From Streptomyces sp. ISL-10 (lineage in GTDB: Bacteria; Actinomycetota; Actinomycetes; Streptomycetales; Streptomycetaceae), in assembly GCF_018614575.1 (NCBI RefSeq), contig NZ_JAGGOJ010000048.1, positions 34,955-98,954 of the forward strand: a stretch of 64,000 nt of DNA. Direction: 5' to 3'. Positions within the stretch are counted from its first letter, which is position 1; each line of letters opens with the position of its first letter. Of this stretch, positions 16,672 to 25,073 are shown piece by piece. The position numbers and the translations under genes were made by a program. The notes under the pieces are model-generated. The model was not told the origin of the DNA. It worked only from the letters and a program-made list of their open reading frames with translations, and ran no database searches.

Positions 16672-18714
16672 ATGAGCACGAGCACAGCCCGGCCGACCCT
16701 TTACCCCCATCTGCTGAGCCCGCTCGACCTCGGGTTCACCACGCTGCCCAACCGGGTGCTGATGGGGTCCATGCACGTCGGCCTCGAGGAGGCCGAGAAC
16801 GGCTTCGCACGCATGGCTGCCTTCTATGCCGAGCGTGCCCGCGGCGGCGTCGGCCTGATCGTCACCGGCGGCATCGCGCCCAACGACCGCGGCCGTCCGT
16901 ACGAGGGCGGGGCCAAGCTCACCACCGAGGACGAGGCCGCCCGGCACCGTGTCGTCACCGACGCCGTGCACGCCGAGGGCGGCAGGATCGCCATGCAGAT
17001 CCTCCACTTCGGCCGGTACGCCTACCACCAGGACCTGGTCGCCCCCAGCGCGATACAGGCCCCCATCAGCCCGTTCGTCCCGCACGCGCTCACCGACGCG
17101 GAGGTCGAGGAGACGATCGAGGACTTCGTCCGCGCGGCCGTCCTCGCCAGGTCCGCCGGGTACGACGGCGTCGAGATCATGGGTTCCGAGGGCTACTTCA
17201 TCAACGAGTTCATCGCGAGCTCCACCAACCACCGCACCGACCGCTGGGGCGGCTCGTACGACAACCGCATCCGACTGCCCCTGGAGATCGTCCGCCGCAC
17301 CCGGGAGGCGGTCGGCCCCGACTTCATCCTGATCTACCGGCTCTCCATGCTCGACCTGGTGCCCGGCGGCTCCTCGCTGGACGAGGTGATCACCCTCGCC
17401 AAGGCCGTCGAGGCGGCCGGCGTCACGATCATCAACACCGGTATCGGCTGGCACGAGGCCCGCATCCCGACCATCGCGACGTCCGTGCCGCGCGGCGCCT
17501 ACACCTGGGTCACCAAGAAGCTGATGGGCGAGGTGTCCGTCCCGCTGGTGACCAGCAACCGCATCAACACCCCCGAAGTGGCCGAGCAGTTGCTCGCCGA
17601 CGGGCGCGCGGACATGGTCTCGATGGCGCGGCCCTTCCTCGCCGACCCCGCGTTCGTGGCCAAGGCGCGGGCAGGCCGGCCGGAGCAGATCAACACCTGT
17701 ATCGGCTGCAACCAGGCCTGCCTCGACCACACCTTCAGCCTCAAGATCACCTCCTGTCTGGTCAATCCACGCGCCTGCCACGAGACCGAGCTCGTCCTCG
17801 CCCCCACCCGGCGGGCCAAGCGCGTCGCCGTCGTCGGCGCCGGCCCCGCCGGCCTGGCCTGCGCCGTCTCCGCCGCCGAACGCGGCCACACCGTGACCCT
17901 GTTCGACGCGGCCGACGAGATCGGCGGCCAGCTGAACGTCGCCAAGCGCGTACCCGGCAAGGAGGAGTTCGACGAGACCCTGCGCTACTTCCGCACCCAG
18001 CTGGAGCTCCGCGGTGTCGAGGTGCGCCTCGGCACCCGTGTCGCCGCGGCCGACCTGTCGGCGCAGGACTACGAGGAGGTCGTGGTCGCCACCGGTGTGA
18101 CTCCGCGGACCCCGGAGATCGAGGGAATCGACCATCCGAGCGTCGTCAGCTACCTCGACGTCCTGCGCGACGGCGCGCCGGTCGGCGAGCGCGTCGCGGT
18201 CGTCGGCGCGGGCGGCATCGGCTTCGACGTCGCCGAGTACCTGACCGACGGCGGCGAGGGCGCGAGCCTGGACGCCGAGACATACTTCCGCCAGTGGGGC
18301 GTCGACACGGCCTACGCCGCCCCCGGCGGCTTGACCGCACCCAAGCGCCCGGCCCCGCCGCGCGCCGTGCACCTGCTCCAGCGCAAGACGAGCAAGGTCG
18401 GCGCCGGACTCGGCAAGACGACGGGCTGGATCCACCGCACGGAGCTCAAGCACCGCGGGGTGACGATGACGGCCGGTGTGACCTACGAGCGGATCGACGA
18501 CGAGGGTCTGCACATCAGCGTCGACGGCACGGCCTCCGTCCTGCCGGTCGACACGGTGGTGCTCTGCACCGGCCAGGAGCCGCAGCGCTCGCTGTACGAG
18601 GAGCTGTCCGCGGCCGGCCGCAGCGTGCACCTCATCGGCGGCGCGGACGTGGCCGCCGAGCTGGACGCGAAGCGCGCCATCGACCAGGGCACCCGGCTGG
18701 CCGCCGCCCTGTGA
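16672..18714 (+). CDS. fadH: 2,4-dienoyl-CoA reductase-type FMN/FAD/4Fe-4S oxidoreductase
   Basis: A 680-residue NADPH-dependent reductase that removes conjugated double bases of unsaturated acyl-CoA in beta-oxidation; more precisely it reduces 2,4-dienoyl-CoA double bonds. Residues 1-360 are an Old Yellow Enzyme barrel (NRVLMGSMHVGLEE, MQILHFGRYA, GYDGVEIMGSEGYFINEF, NHRTDRWGGSYDNR). A cluster-binding Cys series follows (CIGCNQACLDHTF then SCLVNPRA). Residues from about 375 hold the FAD and NADPH dinucleotide folds (VAVVGAGPAGLACAVSAAER and VAVVGAGGIGFDVAEYLTDG). Length and order match E. coli FadH. GAGGAGG lies just before ATG 16672. A palindrome upstream is its likely operator. Confidence 0.92.
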   Translation: MSTSTARPTLYPHLLSPLDLGFTTLPNRVLMGSMHVGLEEAENGFARMAAFYAERARGGVGLIVTGGIAPNDRGRPYEGGAKLTTEDEAARHRVVTDAVHAEGGRIAMQILHFGRYAYHQDLVAPSAIQAPISPFVPHALTDAEVEETIEDFVRAAVLARSAGYDGVEIMGSEGYFINEFIASSTNHRTDRWGGSYDNRIRLPLEIVRRTREAVGPDFILIYRLSMLDLVPGGSSLDEVITLAKAVEAAGVTIINTGIGWHEARIPTIATSVPRGAYTWVTKKLMGEVSVPLVTSNRINTPEVAEQLLADGRADMVSMARPFLADPAFVAKARAGRPEQINTCIGCNQACLDHTFSLKITSCLVNPRACHETELVLAPTRRAKRVAVVGAGPAGLACAVSAAERGHTVTLFDAADEIGGQLNVAKRVPGKEEFDETLRYFRTQLELRGVEVRLGTRVAAADLSAQDYEEVVVATGVTPRTPEIEGIDHPSVVSYLDVLRDGAPVGERVAVVGAGGIGFDVAEYLTDGGEGASLDAETYFRQWGVDTAYAAPGGLTAPKRPAPPRAVHLLQRKTSKVGAGLGKTTGWIHRTELKHRGVTMTAGVTYERIDDEGLHISVDGTASVLPVDTVVLCTGQEPQRSLYEELSAAGRSVHLIGGADVAAELDAKRAIDQGTRLAAAL

Positions 18715-18820
18715 TCACCCGCGTCGGGGGCTGACCTGGGATGCGGCGGCAGCCTTGTCACAGGGCTCGCATACGATGCGCACGACATTTATAAGGCTCA
18801 CGTAAGAGGATGTACGCGTC

Positions 18821-19699
18821 ATGGCAGTTCGCACCTCGTTCCGTCCCCTGCGCGGCATATCCGCCGTCGTCGCCCTGCTCGCGGTCGGTGCGGTGGGCTG
18901 CTCCGATGTCGTGGAGAGCGCCAAGGACGGCGCGGAGAAGGTGGCTCGCCAGCGGTCGGTGTTCCAGCTCAACACCGGGGACTGCTACAACCCGAACGGC
19001 AAGGCGGCCGAGGGCGAGACGTTCAGCATCGAGATGGTGCCCTGCGGCGAGGCGCACCAGGGTCAGGTCGTCGGCGAGTTCACCCTCGACGAAGGGAAGG
19101 CGTTCCCCGGCAACGACGCGATCTGGGCGATCGCCGACGAGCGGTGCCCGGCCGAGGCGGCGAAGTTCGCCCCGGACACCTGGGCGCTCCCCAAGGGCGT
19201 CGAGATCTTCTACTACACGCCGACCAAGGAGAGCTGGTCGACGGGTGACCGCGCCGTGAGCTGCACCTACACCAAGGAGAAGGGCACCTTCGCCGGCTCG
19301 CTGAAGGCCGGCGCGGAAAAGCCCGAGCAGATCGCGTACCTCACGGGGGCGAACGCCGTCTACGAGGCCCTGTGGACGAACCAGCCCGAGGCGGAGAACG
19401 TCGAGGACGACCTCGACGGCTACAAGGCGCAGGCCAAGGCGGTCGCCGCTGCTCTCGACGCGCACCTCAAGGGCCTTCAGGGCATCGAGGGCACGGAGAC
19501 CGGCAAGCTCCGCGCGCAGTTGGAGAAGACCGCCGGCCACTGGAAGAAGGCCGCGAACGCGGCCGACTCCGACGCGTTCTACATCTCCTACGACCCGGCC
19601 TTCACCGGCCTCGACCCGAACAAGACGGTCGCCGCCCGCAAGGAACTGGGCCTGGCCACCACCGTCCCGGCCGACGACGCCGAGGTCTGGGCGGGCTGA
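18821..19699 (+). CDS. septum-formation-family lipoprotein
   Basis: A 292-residue exported lipoprotein. The signal peptide is basic then hydrophobic (SAVVALLAVGAVGC) with the lipobox Cys at residue 27. The body begins VFQLNTGDCYNPNG and has paired Cys in the septum-formation domain arrangement (GDCYNP, VPCGEAHQGQVVGEF, DERCPAE, AVSCTY), a secreted actinobacterial domain of unknown biochemical role. The C-terminal 120 residues are helical and charged. ATG 18821 follows AAGAGGA. Confidence 0.8.
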   Translation: MAVRTSFRPLRGISAVVALLAVGAVGCSDVVESAKDGAEKVARQRSVFQLNTGDCYNPNGKAAEGETFSIEMVPCGEAHQGQVVGEFTLDEGKAFPGNDAIWAIADERCPAEAAKFAPDTWALPKGVEIFYYTPTKESWSTGDRAVSCTYTKEKGTFAGSLKAGAEKPEQIAYLTGANAVYEALWTNQPEAENVEDDLDGYKAQAKAVAAALDAHLKGLQGIEGTETGKLRAQLEKTAGHWKKAANAADSDAFYISYDPAFTGLDPNKTVAARKELGLATTVPADDAEVWAG

Positions 19700-19815
19700 C
19701 GCCCCGCGGAGCGCGGCGCGGGGCCCGCGTTCACCGAGACACCCCTCCCGCCGCCCGGTCCGTACGCAGGCCGGGCGGCGGAACCCCGCGGCGACGCGAG
19801 TCCTACGATGCGGCC

Positions 19816-20400
19816 ATGTCCCTGCCGCATGCCATCCTCACGGCCCTGCTCGAAAAGCCCTCGTCGGGCCTGGAGCTGACGCGCCGGTTCGACCGGTCGA
19901 TCGGCTACTTCTGGTCGGCGACCCACCAGCAGATCTACCGCGAGCTGGGAAAGCTGGAGAAGGCCGGCCACATCAGGGCGCTGCCGTCCGTCCAGCCGAC
20001 CCGCGGGCAGAAGAAGGAGTACGAGGTCCTGCCCGCGGGCCGCGAGGAACTGGCCGCCTGGACGGCCCGCCCCGAGGACCCCAAGACGGTGCGCGACCCG
20101 CTGCTGCTGCGCCTGCGCGCGTCGGCGGTGGTGGGCGGGGCGGGTATGACGCAGGAGCTCGTCCGCCACCTGGAGTTGCACCGCGCCCAGTTGGCGGACT
20201 ACGAGACGATCGAGGAGCGCGACTTCCCGCCGGAGCGCCGGATCACCCACGAGGACCGGCTGCGCCATGTCGTCCTGCGGGCGGGCATCGAACTGGAGAC
20301 GTTCTGGACGAAGTGGCTGACGGACACCCTGGCGGAACTCTCCCCGGGCCCCGACCGGCCCCCGTCCCGAGGCGACGCGTCCGGCCGTCCCACGTCCTGA
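19816..20400 (+). CDS. PadR-family transcriptional regulator
   Basis: A 194-residue PadR protein of the AphA-like type. Residues 1-80 are the winged helix (LPHAILTALLEKPSSGLELT, WSATHQQIYRELGKLEKAGH, QKKEYEVLPAGREELAAW) and the rest is the helical dimerisation domain (RLRHVVLRAGIELETFWTKW). PadR regulators of this kind often control a neighbouring fatty acid or aromatic degradation gene; fadH 3 kb away is the obvious candidate. The tail after residue 175 is disordered. Confidence 0.88.
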   Translation: MSLPHAILTALLEKPSSGLELTRRFDRSIGYFWSATHQQIYRELGKLEKAGHIRALPSVQPTRGQKKEYEVLPAGREELAAWTARPEDPKTVRDPLLLRLRASAVVGGAGMTQELVRHLELHRAQLADYETIEERDFPPERRITHEDRLRHVVLRAGIELETFWTKWLTDTLAELSPGPDRPPSRGDASGRPTS

Positions 20401-20636
20401 GACCGGACCGCGCGGCGGGTGGTCCCGTGCCGCGACCGGCCGGTGCCCCCGTCCCGACACCTCGCCTGGCTGGGCTGCCCCGTGACCGGAGGCCGCGCCG
20501 CGCGGCGGGCGTTGACCGCCTCCCGTCCCGCGTCCGCCCCCGTCCCGTCCCGCGTCCGCCCCCCGCCCGTCCCGCGACTGCTCCGCTCGGACGCGTTGCG
20601 GATGCGGGGCCCTGGCACCCGTGAGAGCGTCGCCGC

Positions 20637-20819
20637 GTGGCTGATTCACTGATCGCCGCCTGCTGTGCGGCAGCGCTCGTCCTGCTCGCGAGGTCCGTCC
20701 TCGGCCTGCGCCGCGCCGGCGGCACCGACCCTTCAGCCGAGGCGCGCTCGGTGACCCTCGCCCTCTACGGCGGCGCGGTCGCCCTCGTAACGCTCGGGCT
20801 GTTCATCACGCTGACCTGA
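20637..20819 (+). CDS. small two-helix membrane protein
   Basis: A 60-residue protein from GTG 20637: one helix at residues 3-22 (SLIAACCAAALVLLARSVLG), a short charged loop, and a second helix at 40-60 (LYGGAVALVTLGLFITLT). It lies 15 bases from the end of the convergent corA gene. I recognise no family; the hydrophobic pattern and codon use suggest it is real. Confidence 0.5.
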   Translation: MADSLIAACCAAALVLLARSVLGLRRAGGTDPSAEARSVTLALYGGAVALVTLGLFITLT

Positions 20820-20834
20820 GGCGGGCCGGACCGA

Positions 20835-21938
20835 TCACAGCCAGCCGTTGCGGCGGAAGCTGCGGTGGATGACCACGCAGGCGACCGCCATCACGGCGAG
20901 GACGAGCGGATAGCCGTAGGTCCAGCGCAGTTCCGGCATGTGCGTGAAGTTCATGCCGTACACCCCGCAGACCATGGTCGGTACGGCGATGATCGCCGCC
21001 CAGGCCGTGATCTTGCGCATGTCCTCGTTCTGGGCGACGGTCACCTGGGCGAGATGCGCCTGGAGGATCGAGTCGAGCAGTCCGTCGAAGGCGTTGATCT
21101 GCTCGCACGTACGGGCCAGGTGGTCGGCGACGTCGCGGAAGTAGGGCCGGATGCTCTCCCCGATCGGCGGCAGAGGAGCGGTGGCCAGCGTCCGCAGGGG
21201 TCGCTCCAGCGGTGTCACGGCCCGCTTGAGCTCCAGGAGCTCGCGCTTGAGCTGGTAGATGCGCCCGGCGTCGCCCCGGCCCGCGTGTTCGCTGAAGACG
21301 GCGGTCTCGACGGCGTCCACGTCGTTCTGCAGCGCGTCGGCGGCGGCCAGGTAGTCGTCGACGACGTGGTCGGCTATCGCGTGCAGTACGGCCGCCGGGC
21401 CCTTGGCCAACTGCTCGGGCGCGGCCTCCAGTTCCTCCCGCAGCGGACCCAGCGAGCCGTGCCCGCCGTGCCTGACCGTGATCACGAAGTCCGCGCCGGT
21501 GAAGACCGCGAGCTCGCCCGTGTCCACGACCTCGCTCGTGGCGGTCAGTTCCTCGTGCTCGACGTAGCGGCAGGTCTTGAACACGGCGAACAGCGTCCCC
21601 GGCCCGTCCGGGTCGTCGTAGCGCTGCACCTTGGGGCGCTGATGAGGGCGGACCGCGTCGTCGACGGCGAGTGGATGGAGCCGGAACCGCTCGGCGAGGG
21701 AGGCGAGTTCGGCCTCGGTCGGCTCGTGCAGGCCGATCCACACGAACCCGCGGCCGGACGCGCGCGCCTGGCGCAGTGCCTCGTCGGCCGTGTACGGGCC
21801 GGGCCGGCGTCTCCCGTCCTCGTACAGCACGCAGTTGACCACCGCGCTGCCGAGCGGCGACCTGGCGGGGTGGCTGAGGTCGACGGTGCGGCGGTAGGCG
21901 CGGTGCACCACGCGGCGCAGGCGGCGGATCATCGGCAC
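20835..21938 (-). CDS. corA: CorA-family magnesium/cobalt transporter
   Basis: A 367-residue protein with the CorA funnel domain (GFVWIGLHEPTEAELASLAE, HPLAVDDAVRPHQRPKVQRY, VFSEHAGRGDAGRIYQLKRE) and two C-terminal helices. The selectivity motif YGMNF follows the first helix (GVYGMNFTHMPEL), and the short basic end RSFRRNGWL is typical. GTG 21938 has AGAAGGG upstream; an ATG two codons later is also possible. It should form a pentameric Mg2+ or Co2+ channel. Confidence 0.92.
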   Translation of the reverse strand: MPMIRRLRRVVHRAYRRTVDLSHPARSPLGSAVVNCVLYEDGRRRPGPYTADEALRQARASGRGFVWIGLHEPTEAELASLAERFRLHPLAVDDAVRPHQRPKVQRYDDPDGPGTLFAVFKTCRYVEHEELTATSEVVDTGELAVFTGADFVITVRHGGHGSLGPLREELEAAPEQLAKGPAAVLHAIADHVVDDYLAAADALQNDVDAVETAVFSEHAGRGDAGRIYQLKRELLELKRAVTPLERPLRTLATAPLPPIGESIRPYFRDVADHLARTCEQINAFDGLLDSILQAHLAQVTVAQNEDMRKITAWAAIIAVPTMVCGVYGMNFTHMPELRWTYGYPLVLAVMAVACVVIHRSFRRNGWL

Positions 21939-22093
21939 GACGGGGCCCTTCTCAGCGGCGACGGGTCAGTCTGCCATTCGCGGCCCGCGCAGCCGTGCCC
22001 GGGGCCAGCCCGGGGCCGGGACGCCGTGCGGTCGCCGACCGTCCGTAGTCTCATGGTGGTGATCACCGCTGTCCCGGGTATGCAGGAGCTCTT

Positions 22094-22374
22094 GTGAACG
22101 CTCGTGCAGCCGCTCTCGTCACCGCCCTGACGGCTCTCGCCGCCGTCGCCCCGGTAGCGGCTTCGGCGTCGGGTCACAGTCGGCGTCGACGGCGGATCCG
22201 GGGTCGGCGGCGGACCCGCCGTGACGGCCCGCGCCGACACGCCCACGCTCCACGACGACGAGGCGGGCGGCAACGCCGACGCCGACGATCTGGCGATCTG
22301 GCGCAACGCGGCCGATCGCGGGCGGAGCCTGTTCGTGGACCTCGGCGAGGCGGCGGGACGCCCTCGACGACTGA
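22094..22374 (+). pseudogene. truncated, frameshifted beta-propeller phytase remnant
   Basis: GTG 22094 begins a signal peptide (VNARAAALVTALTALAAVAP). After a frameshift at about 22180 the next frame reads VTARADTPTLHDDEAGGNAD then DLAIWRNAADRGRSLFVDLG. That is the N-terminus of Streptomyces phytases, where DDEAGGNADADDPAIW is diagnostic. Homology stops after about residue 95, where roughly 330 residues of propeller are missing, and a terminator follows at once. It is a deletion remnant. Confidence 0.75.
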
Positions 22375-22388
22375 GTACAACGAAAGGT

Positions 22389-22431
22389 CCGGGCCGGGCG
22401 GTGCCGTGGCTGCGACCACCGCCCGGCCCGG
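22389..22431. terminator. strong 14-bp hairpin
   Basis: A perfect 14-base stem (22389-22402 with 22418-22431; CCGGGCCGGGCGGT and its complement) closes a 15-base loop. It ends five bases before the stop of the cobW gene, so it terminates the rpmF-cobW transcript and probably once terminated the phytase gene as well. Confidence 0.8.
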
Positions 22432-22435
22432 AGGT

Positions 22436-23614
22436 TCAGGACCGGCGCAACTGCTCCGGTTCCGGGCGGTGTTCGTGCTCGCAGGCGTCGTCGATCCCGT
22501 ACGTGTCCCACGCCGGGAACGGGTCCTCGCGCGGCGCCTGCTCGCCGTCCGCCATCAGGCACACGTCCAGCGCGGCCCGCAGCACGCCGATGCGCAGGCC
22601 CGTGCCGATGAAGACCAGTTCCTGGTCCTGCGCGCCGCTCGCTTCGCGCACGCCCGACGGCTCGAAACGGGCCACGGAACCGGCTTGCGACCACAGGCCC
22701 GTCACGGCGGGCAGGCTCGCCAGCCGGAAGAACCCCTTGGAGCGCAGGATCTGGCCGTATGCCCCGCTGTCCATGCCCTCGGTGACGAAGTCCCACAAGC
22801 GGCCCGGGTGGAAGGGGCGTTCGGCACGGAAGACGGTGGAGGAGATGCCGTACTCCTCGGTCTCGGGCACATGGTCGCCGTTGAGCTCGCGCACCCAGCC
22901 CGGCGCCTGCTGCGCGCGCTCCAGGTCGAACAGCCCCGTCCCCAGCACATCGCCGACCCCGACGCGGCCGTGGTCGGCGGGGACGATGCGCGCGACGGGA
23001 TTGAGGCGGCTGAGCGCGGCGTGCAGCCGAGCGGCGTCCTCGGCGCCGACCAGGTCGAGCTTGTTGAGCACGATGACGTCGGCGAACTCGATCTGGTCCA
23101 TCAGCAGGTCGCTGACGGTGCGTTCGTCGTCCTCGTACTGGTCGAGTCCGCGCTCGGCGAGGCCGTCCCCGCCCGTCAGCTCGGGCAGGAAGTTCGCGGC
23201 GTCGACGATCGTGACCATGGTGTCCAGGCGGGCGATGTCCCCGAGGGTCGCGCCGTCGTCGCGGGGGAAGGCGAACGTCGCGGCGACGGGCATGGGCTCG
23301 GAGATGCCGCTGGACTCGATCAGCAGATGGTCGAAGCGGTCCTCGCGGGCCAGCCGGTCGACCTCCTCCAGCAGATCGTCCCGCAAGGTGCAGCAGATGC
23401 ACCCGTTGGTCATCTCGACCAGGCGCTCCTCGGTCCGCGACAGCGCGGCCTCGCCGCCGCGCACGAGCGCGGCGTCGATGTTGATCTCGCTCATGTCGTT
23501 GACGATGACCGCGACGCGCAGGCCCTCGCGATTGCCGAGGACATGGTTGAGCAGGGTGGTCTTGCCCGCCCCGAGGAAGCCCGACAGGACGGTCACGGGC
23601 AGTCGGCCGGTCAT
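22436..23614 (-). CDS. CobW/COG0523-family GTP-dependent metal chaperone
   Basis: A 392-residue G3E GTPase: P-loop GFLGAGKTT at residues 12-20, metal-binding NGCICCTLRDDL (the CxCC motif), Walker B-like LLIESSGISEPMPVA, the specificity motif VLNKLDLV, and a C-terminal CobW domain (FRAERPFHPGRLWDFV, LRSKGFFRLA). Two His-rich spots (CEHEH near the end) could bind metal. It begins five bases after the rpmF stop, so the two are one operon behind a Zur-like promoter. I infer a ZNG1/YciC-type zinc chaperone used in zinc starvation. Confidence 0.9.
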   Translation of the reverse strand: MTGRLPVTVLSGFLGAGKTTLLNHVLGNREGLRVAVIVNDMSEINIDAALVRGGEAALSRTEERLVEMTNGCICCTLRDDLLEEVDRLAREDRFDHLLIESSGISEPMPVAATFAFPRDDGATLGDIARLDTMVTIVDAANFLPELTGGDGLAERGLDQYEDDERTVSDLLMDQIEFADVIVLNKLDLVGAEDAARLHAALSRLNPVARIVPADHGRVGVGDVLGTGLFDLERAQQAPGWVRELNGDHVPETEEYGISSTVFRAERPFHPGRLWDFVTEGMDSGAYGQILRSKGFFRLASLPAVTGLWSQAGSVARFEPSGVREASGAQDQELVFIGTGLRIGVLRAALDVCLMADGEQAPREDPFPAWDTYGIDDACEHEHRPEPEQLRRS

Positions 23615-23619
23615 GCGGG

Positions 23620-23790
23620 TCAGCCCTCGGGGTGGAGGAGACCGCGCTCGTAGGCCTTCACCAGCCGCTGCGGCACCAGATGAGTGGAGCCGTCGACCGT
23701 GACCGGCACGAGCTGCGTCGTCGTCGCCTTCCACTGCGCGCGGCGGTGACGGGTGTTGCTGCGGGACATCTTCCGCTTGGGGACGGCCAT
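23620..23790 (-). CDS. rpmF: 50S ribosomal protein L32, cysteine-free form
   Basis: A 56-residue L32: MAVPKRKMSRSNTRHRRAQW then a 36-residue C-terminus with no cysteine. Standard L32 binds zinc through four Cys; this copy has none, so it is the zinc-independent paralogue that replaces the normal one when zinc is short. AGGAGG lies just before ATG 23790. It shares an operon with the CobW gene, and a Zur-like box overlaps its promoter. Confidence 0.92.
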   Translation of the reverse strand: MAVPKRKMSRSNTRHRRAQWKATTTQLVPVTVDGSTHLVPQRLVKAYERGLLHPEG

Positions 23791-23822
23791 GAGAATCCTC
23801 CTGGTGAGCGATCGCCCCGGAC

Positions 23823-23850
23823 AGTATCTGAAAATGGTTCCCATAATCAA
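23823..23850 (-). promoter_or_regulatory. rpmF-cobW promoter with Zur-like box
   Basis: On the minus strand TTGATT (23845-23850) and GATACT (23823-23828) are 16 bases apart. Read on the plus strand, TGAAAATGGTTCCCA (23829-23843) fills the spacer and resembles the actinobacterial Zur consensus (TGAAAATG-N-TTTTCA type), though its right half is imperfect. Repression by Zur-Zn would block RNA polymerase directly. Confidence 0.6.
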
Positions 23851-24120
23851 ATGCGTGGGCAGAGACGGGCCAGGTCGCCGACGCGGACGGGCACTCCCTC
23901 GACCGTCCGGTGTGCGTCGAGCGTGGCGCGCAGGGCGCCGGTGCGGTCCGCCGGCCGGTGTCGTCCAGTCCTCCGAGCATCCGGTCGAGCGGTGCGCGCA
24001 CCGTCATGCCTCCGGTGTGTCCGCGCCGACGTGCACCGGCTCCGACAGCCCTGGCCGGAGGACGGCCCCGGCCGCGGGCAGCTCGTCTCGCCCCCCGTCC
24101 TCGCCTGCGCGACCAGGGCG
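23851..24120 (-). pseudogene. decayed 3' end of an unidentified gene upstream of rpmF
   Basis: On the minus strand MTVRAPLDRMLGGLDDTGRR (about 24005) is followed, after a one-base shift, by LRATLDAHRTVEGVPVRVGD and LARLCPRI with a TGA next to the rpmF promoter. Neither frame is long enough to be a gene, but together they read like a real C-terminus. I do not recognise the family. Confidence 0.35.
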
Positions 24121-24290
24121 GCTCGCCTGGTCCTGGTGGCGGCCCCCGGCCCCGGCCGCGGGCAGCGCGTCCGCCCGCCCGGCCCTCGCCCGGGCGGCGG
24201 CTCGCCTGGCCCTGGTGGCGGCCCCCGGCCCCGGCCGCGGGCAGCGCGCCCGCCCGTCCGGCCCTCGCCCGGGCGGCGGCTCGCCTGGCC
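24121..24290. repeat. 79-bp GC-rich tandem repeat
   Basis: Starting at GCTCGCCTGG, the unit recurs at 24121, 24200 and 24279 (period 79), two nearly perfect full copies plus the start of a third. A degraded earlier copy spans about 24058-24120. No coherent gene uses it; 79 is not a multiple of three, so it is unlikely to be coding. The remaining sequence to 24505 holds no gene I can support. Confidence 0.7.
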
Positions 24291-24505
24291 CTGGTGGGAA
24301 CGGTCCGGAGGACGGCCCGTGCCCGCGGGCCCGGCCCCGCGCTCGCCGGCCCCGGCCGGATGCGGCGACTGGACCCGCCCGACTCCGCTACCTGGACCCG
24401 GCTCTTCTCCGCCACGCCGATCGGCGTCGGCCGCACCGCTCGGGACGCGGCACGGCAGATCGCCGACCTTGTGCACCGGCGCGGGGGCCTGTGGCGCGGC
24501 CGTGG

Positions 24506-24871
24506 TCAGGCCGCGGCGGCCGTGGTCAGCAGTTGGCCCATGGCGGCGAGCACCGCCGGTTCGACCCGGTAGTACACCCAGGTGCCGCGCCGCTCGGAGG
24601 CCAGCAGTCCGGCCTCCTTGAGCTTCTTCAGGTGGTGGGAGACCGTCGGCTGTGAGACGCCGACGTCGGAGATGTCGCACACGCACGCCTCGCCGCCCTC
24701 GTGCGAGGCGACCGCCGAGAACAGGCGCAGGCGAACGGGGTCACCGAGCGCCTTGAACATCTTCGCGGTGCGCTCCGCCTCGTCCGCGTTCAGCGGCCGT
24801 TCGGTCAGCGGCGGGCAGCACGGCACCACGGACTCCGGTTCCAGCAGCGGCAGCACCTTGGTATTCGACAT
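24506..24871 (-). CDS. ArsR/SmtB-family metalloregulator
   Basis: A 121-residue winged-helix repressor: ERTAKMFKALGDPVRLRLFS, then CVCDI (the alpha3 metal site of ArsR-type sensors), DVGVSQPTVSHHLKKLKEAG (recognition helix) and RGTWVYYRVEPAVL. An additional Cys pair is near the N-terminus (VPCCPPL). The Cys layout suits As(III), Sb(III) or Cd(II). ATG 24871 lies inside its own palindromic operator. The usual partner genes (arsB, arsC) are not next to it. Confidence 0.9.
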   Translation of the reverse strand: MSNTKVLPLLEPESVVPCCPPLTERPLNADEAERTAKMFKALGDPVRLRLFSAVASHEGGEACVCDISDVGVSQPTVSHHLKKLKEAGLLASERRGTWVYYRVEPAVLAAMGQLLTTAAAA

Positions 24872-24895
24872 GCATTTATGTTGACACATGTCGAA
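24864..24895. promoter_or_regulatory. ArsR operator overlapping the start codon
   Basis: TTCGACATG (24864-24872) and CATGTCGAA (24887-24895) form a perfect 9-base inverted repeat around a 14-base AT-rich centre. The centre contains CATAAAT, a plausible -10 on the minus strand. The start codon is part of the left arm, so the repressor would cover both promoter and ribosome site, and the mRNA may have a very short leader. Confidence 0.7.
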
Positions 24896-25073
24896 CCAGT
24901 GGGGCTGGGAGCCGGCATCCCGTACGTGCGGCGGGGTCAGGCGTCCTCGCCGTCGACCTCGTCCCCTGTCCGGTCGGCGTTCGGTGCTGCGGTCGGCAGC
25001 CGGGTGCTCGGGGGAGTGACCGGTGACCGAGGCCGCGGGCTCCTCGGTGAGCGGTGTGCGCGCGGGGCTCTCG

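Noticed and set aside
23910..24572. Plus-strand reading frames across the 79-bp repeats
   Set aside because: They follow GC-rich repeat sequence, overlap the arsR gene and match no family I know.
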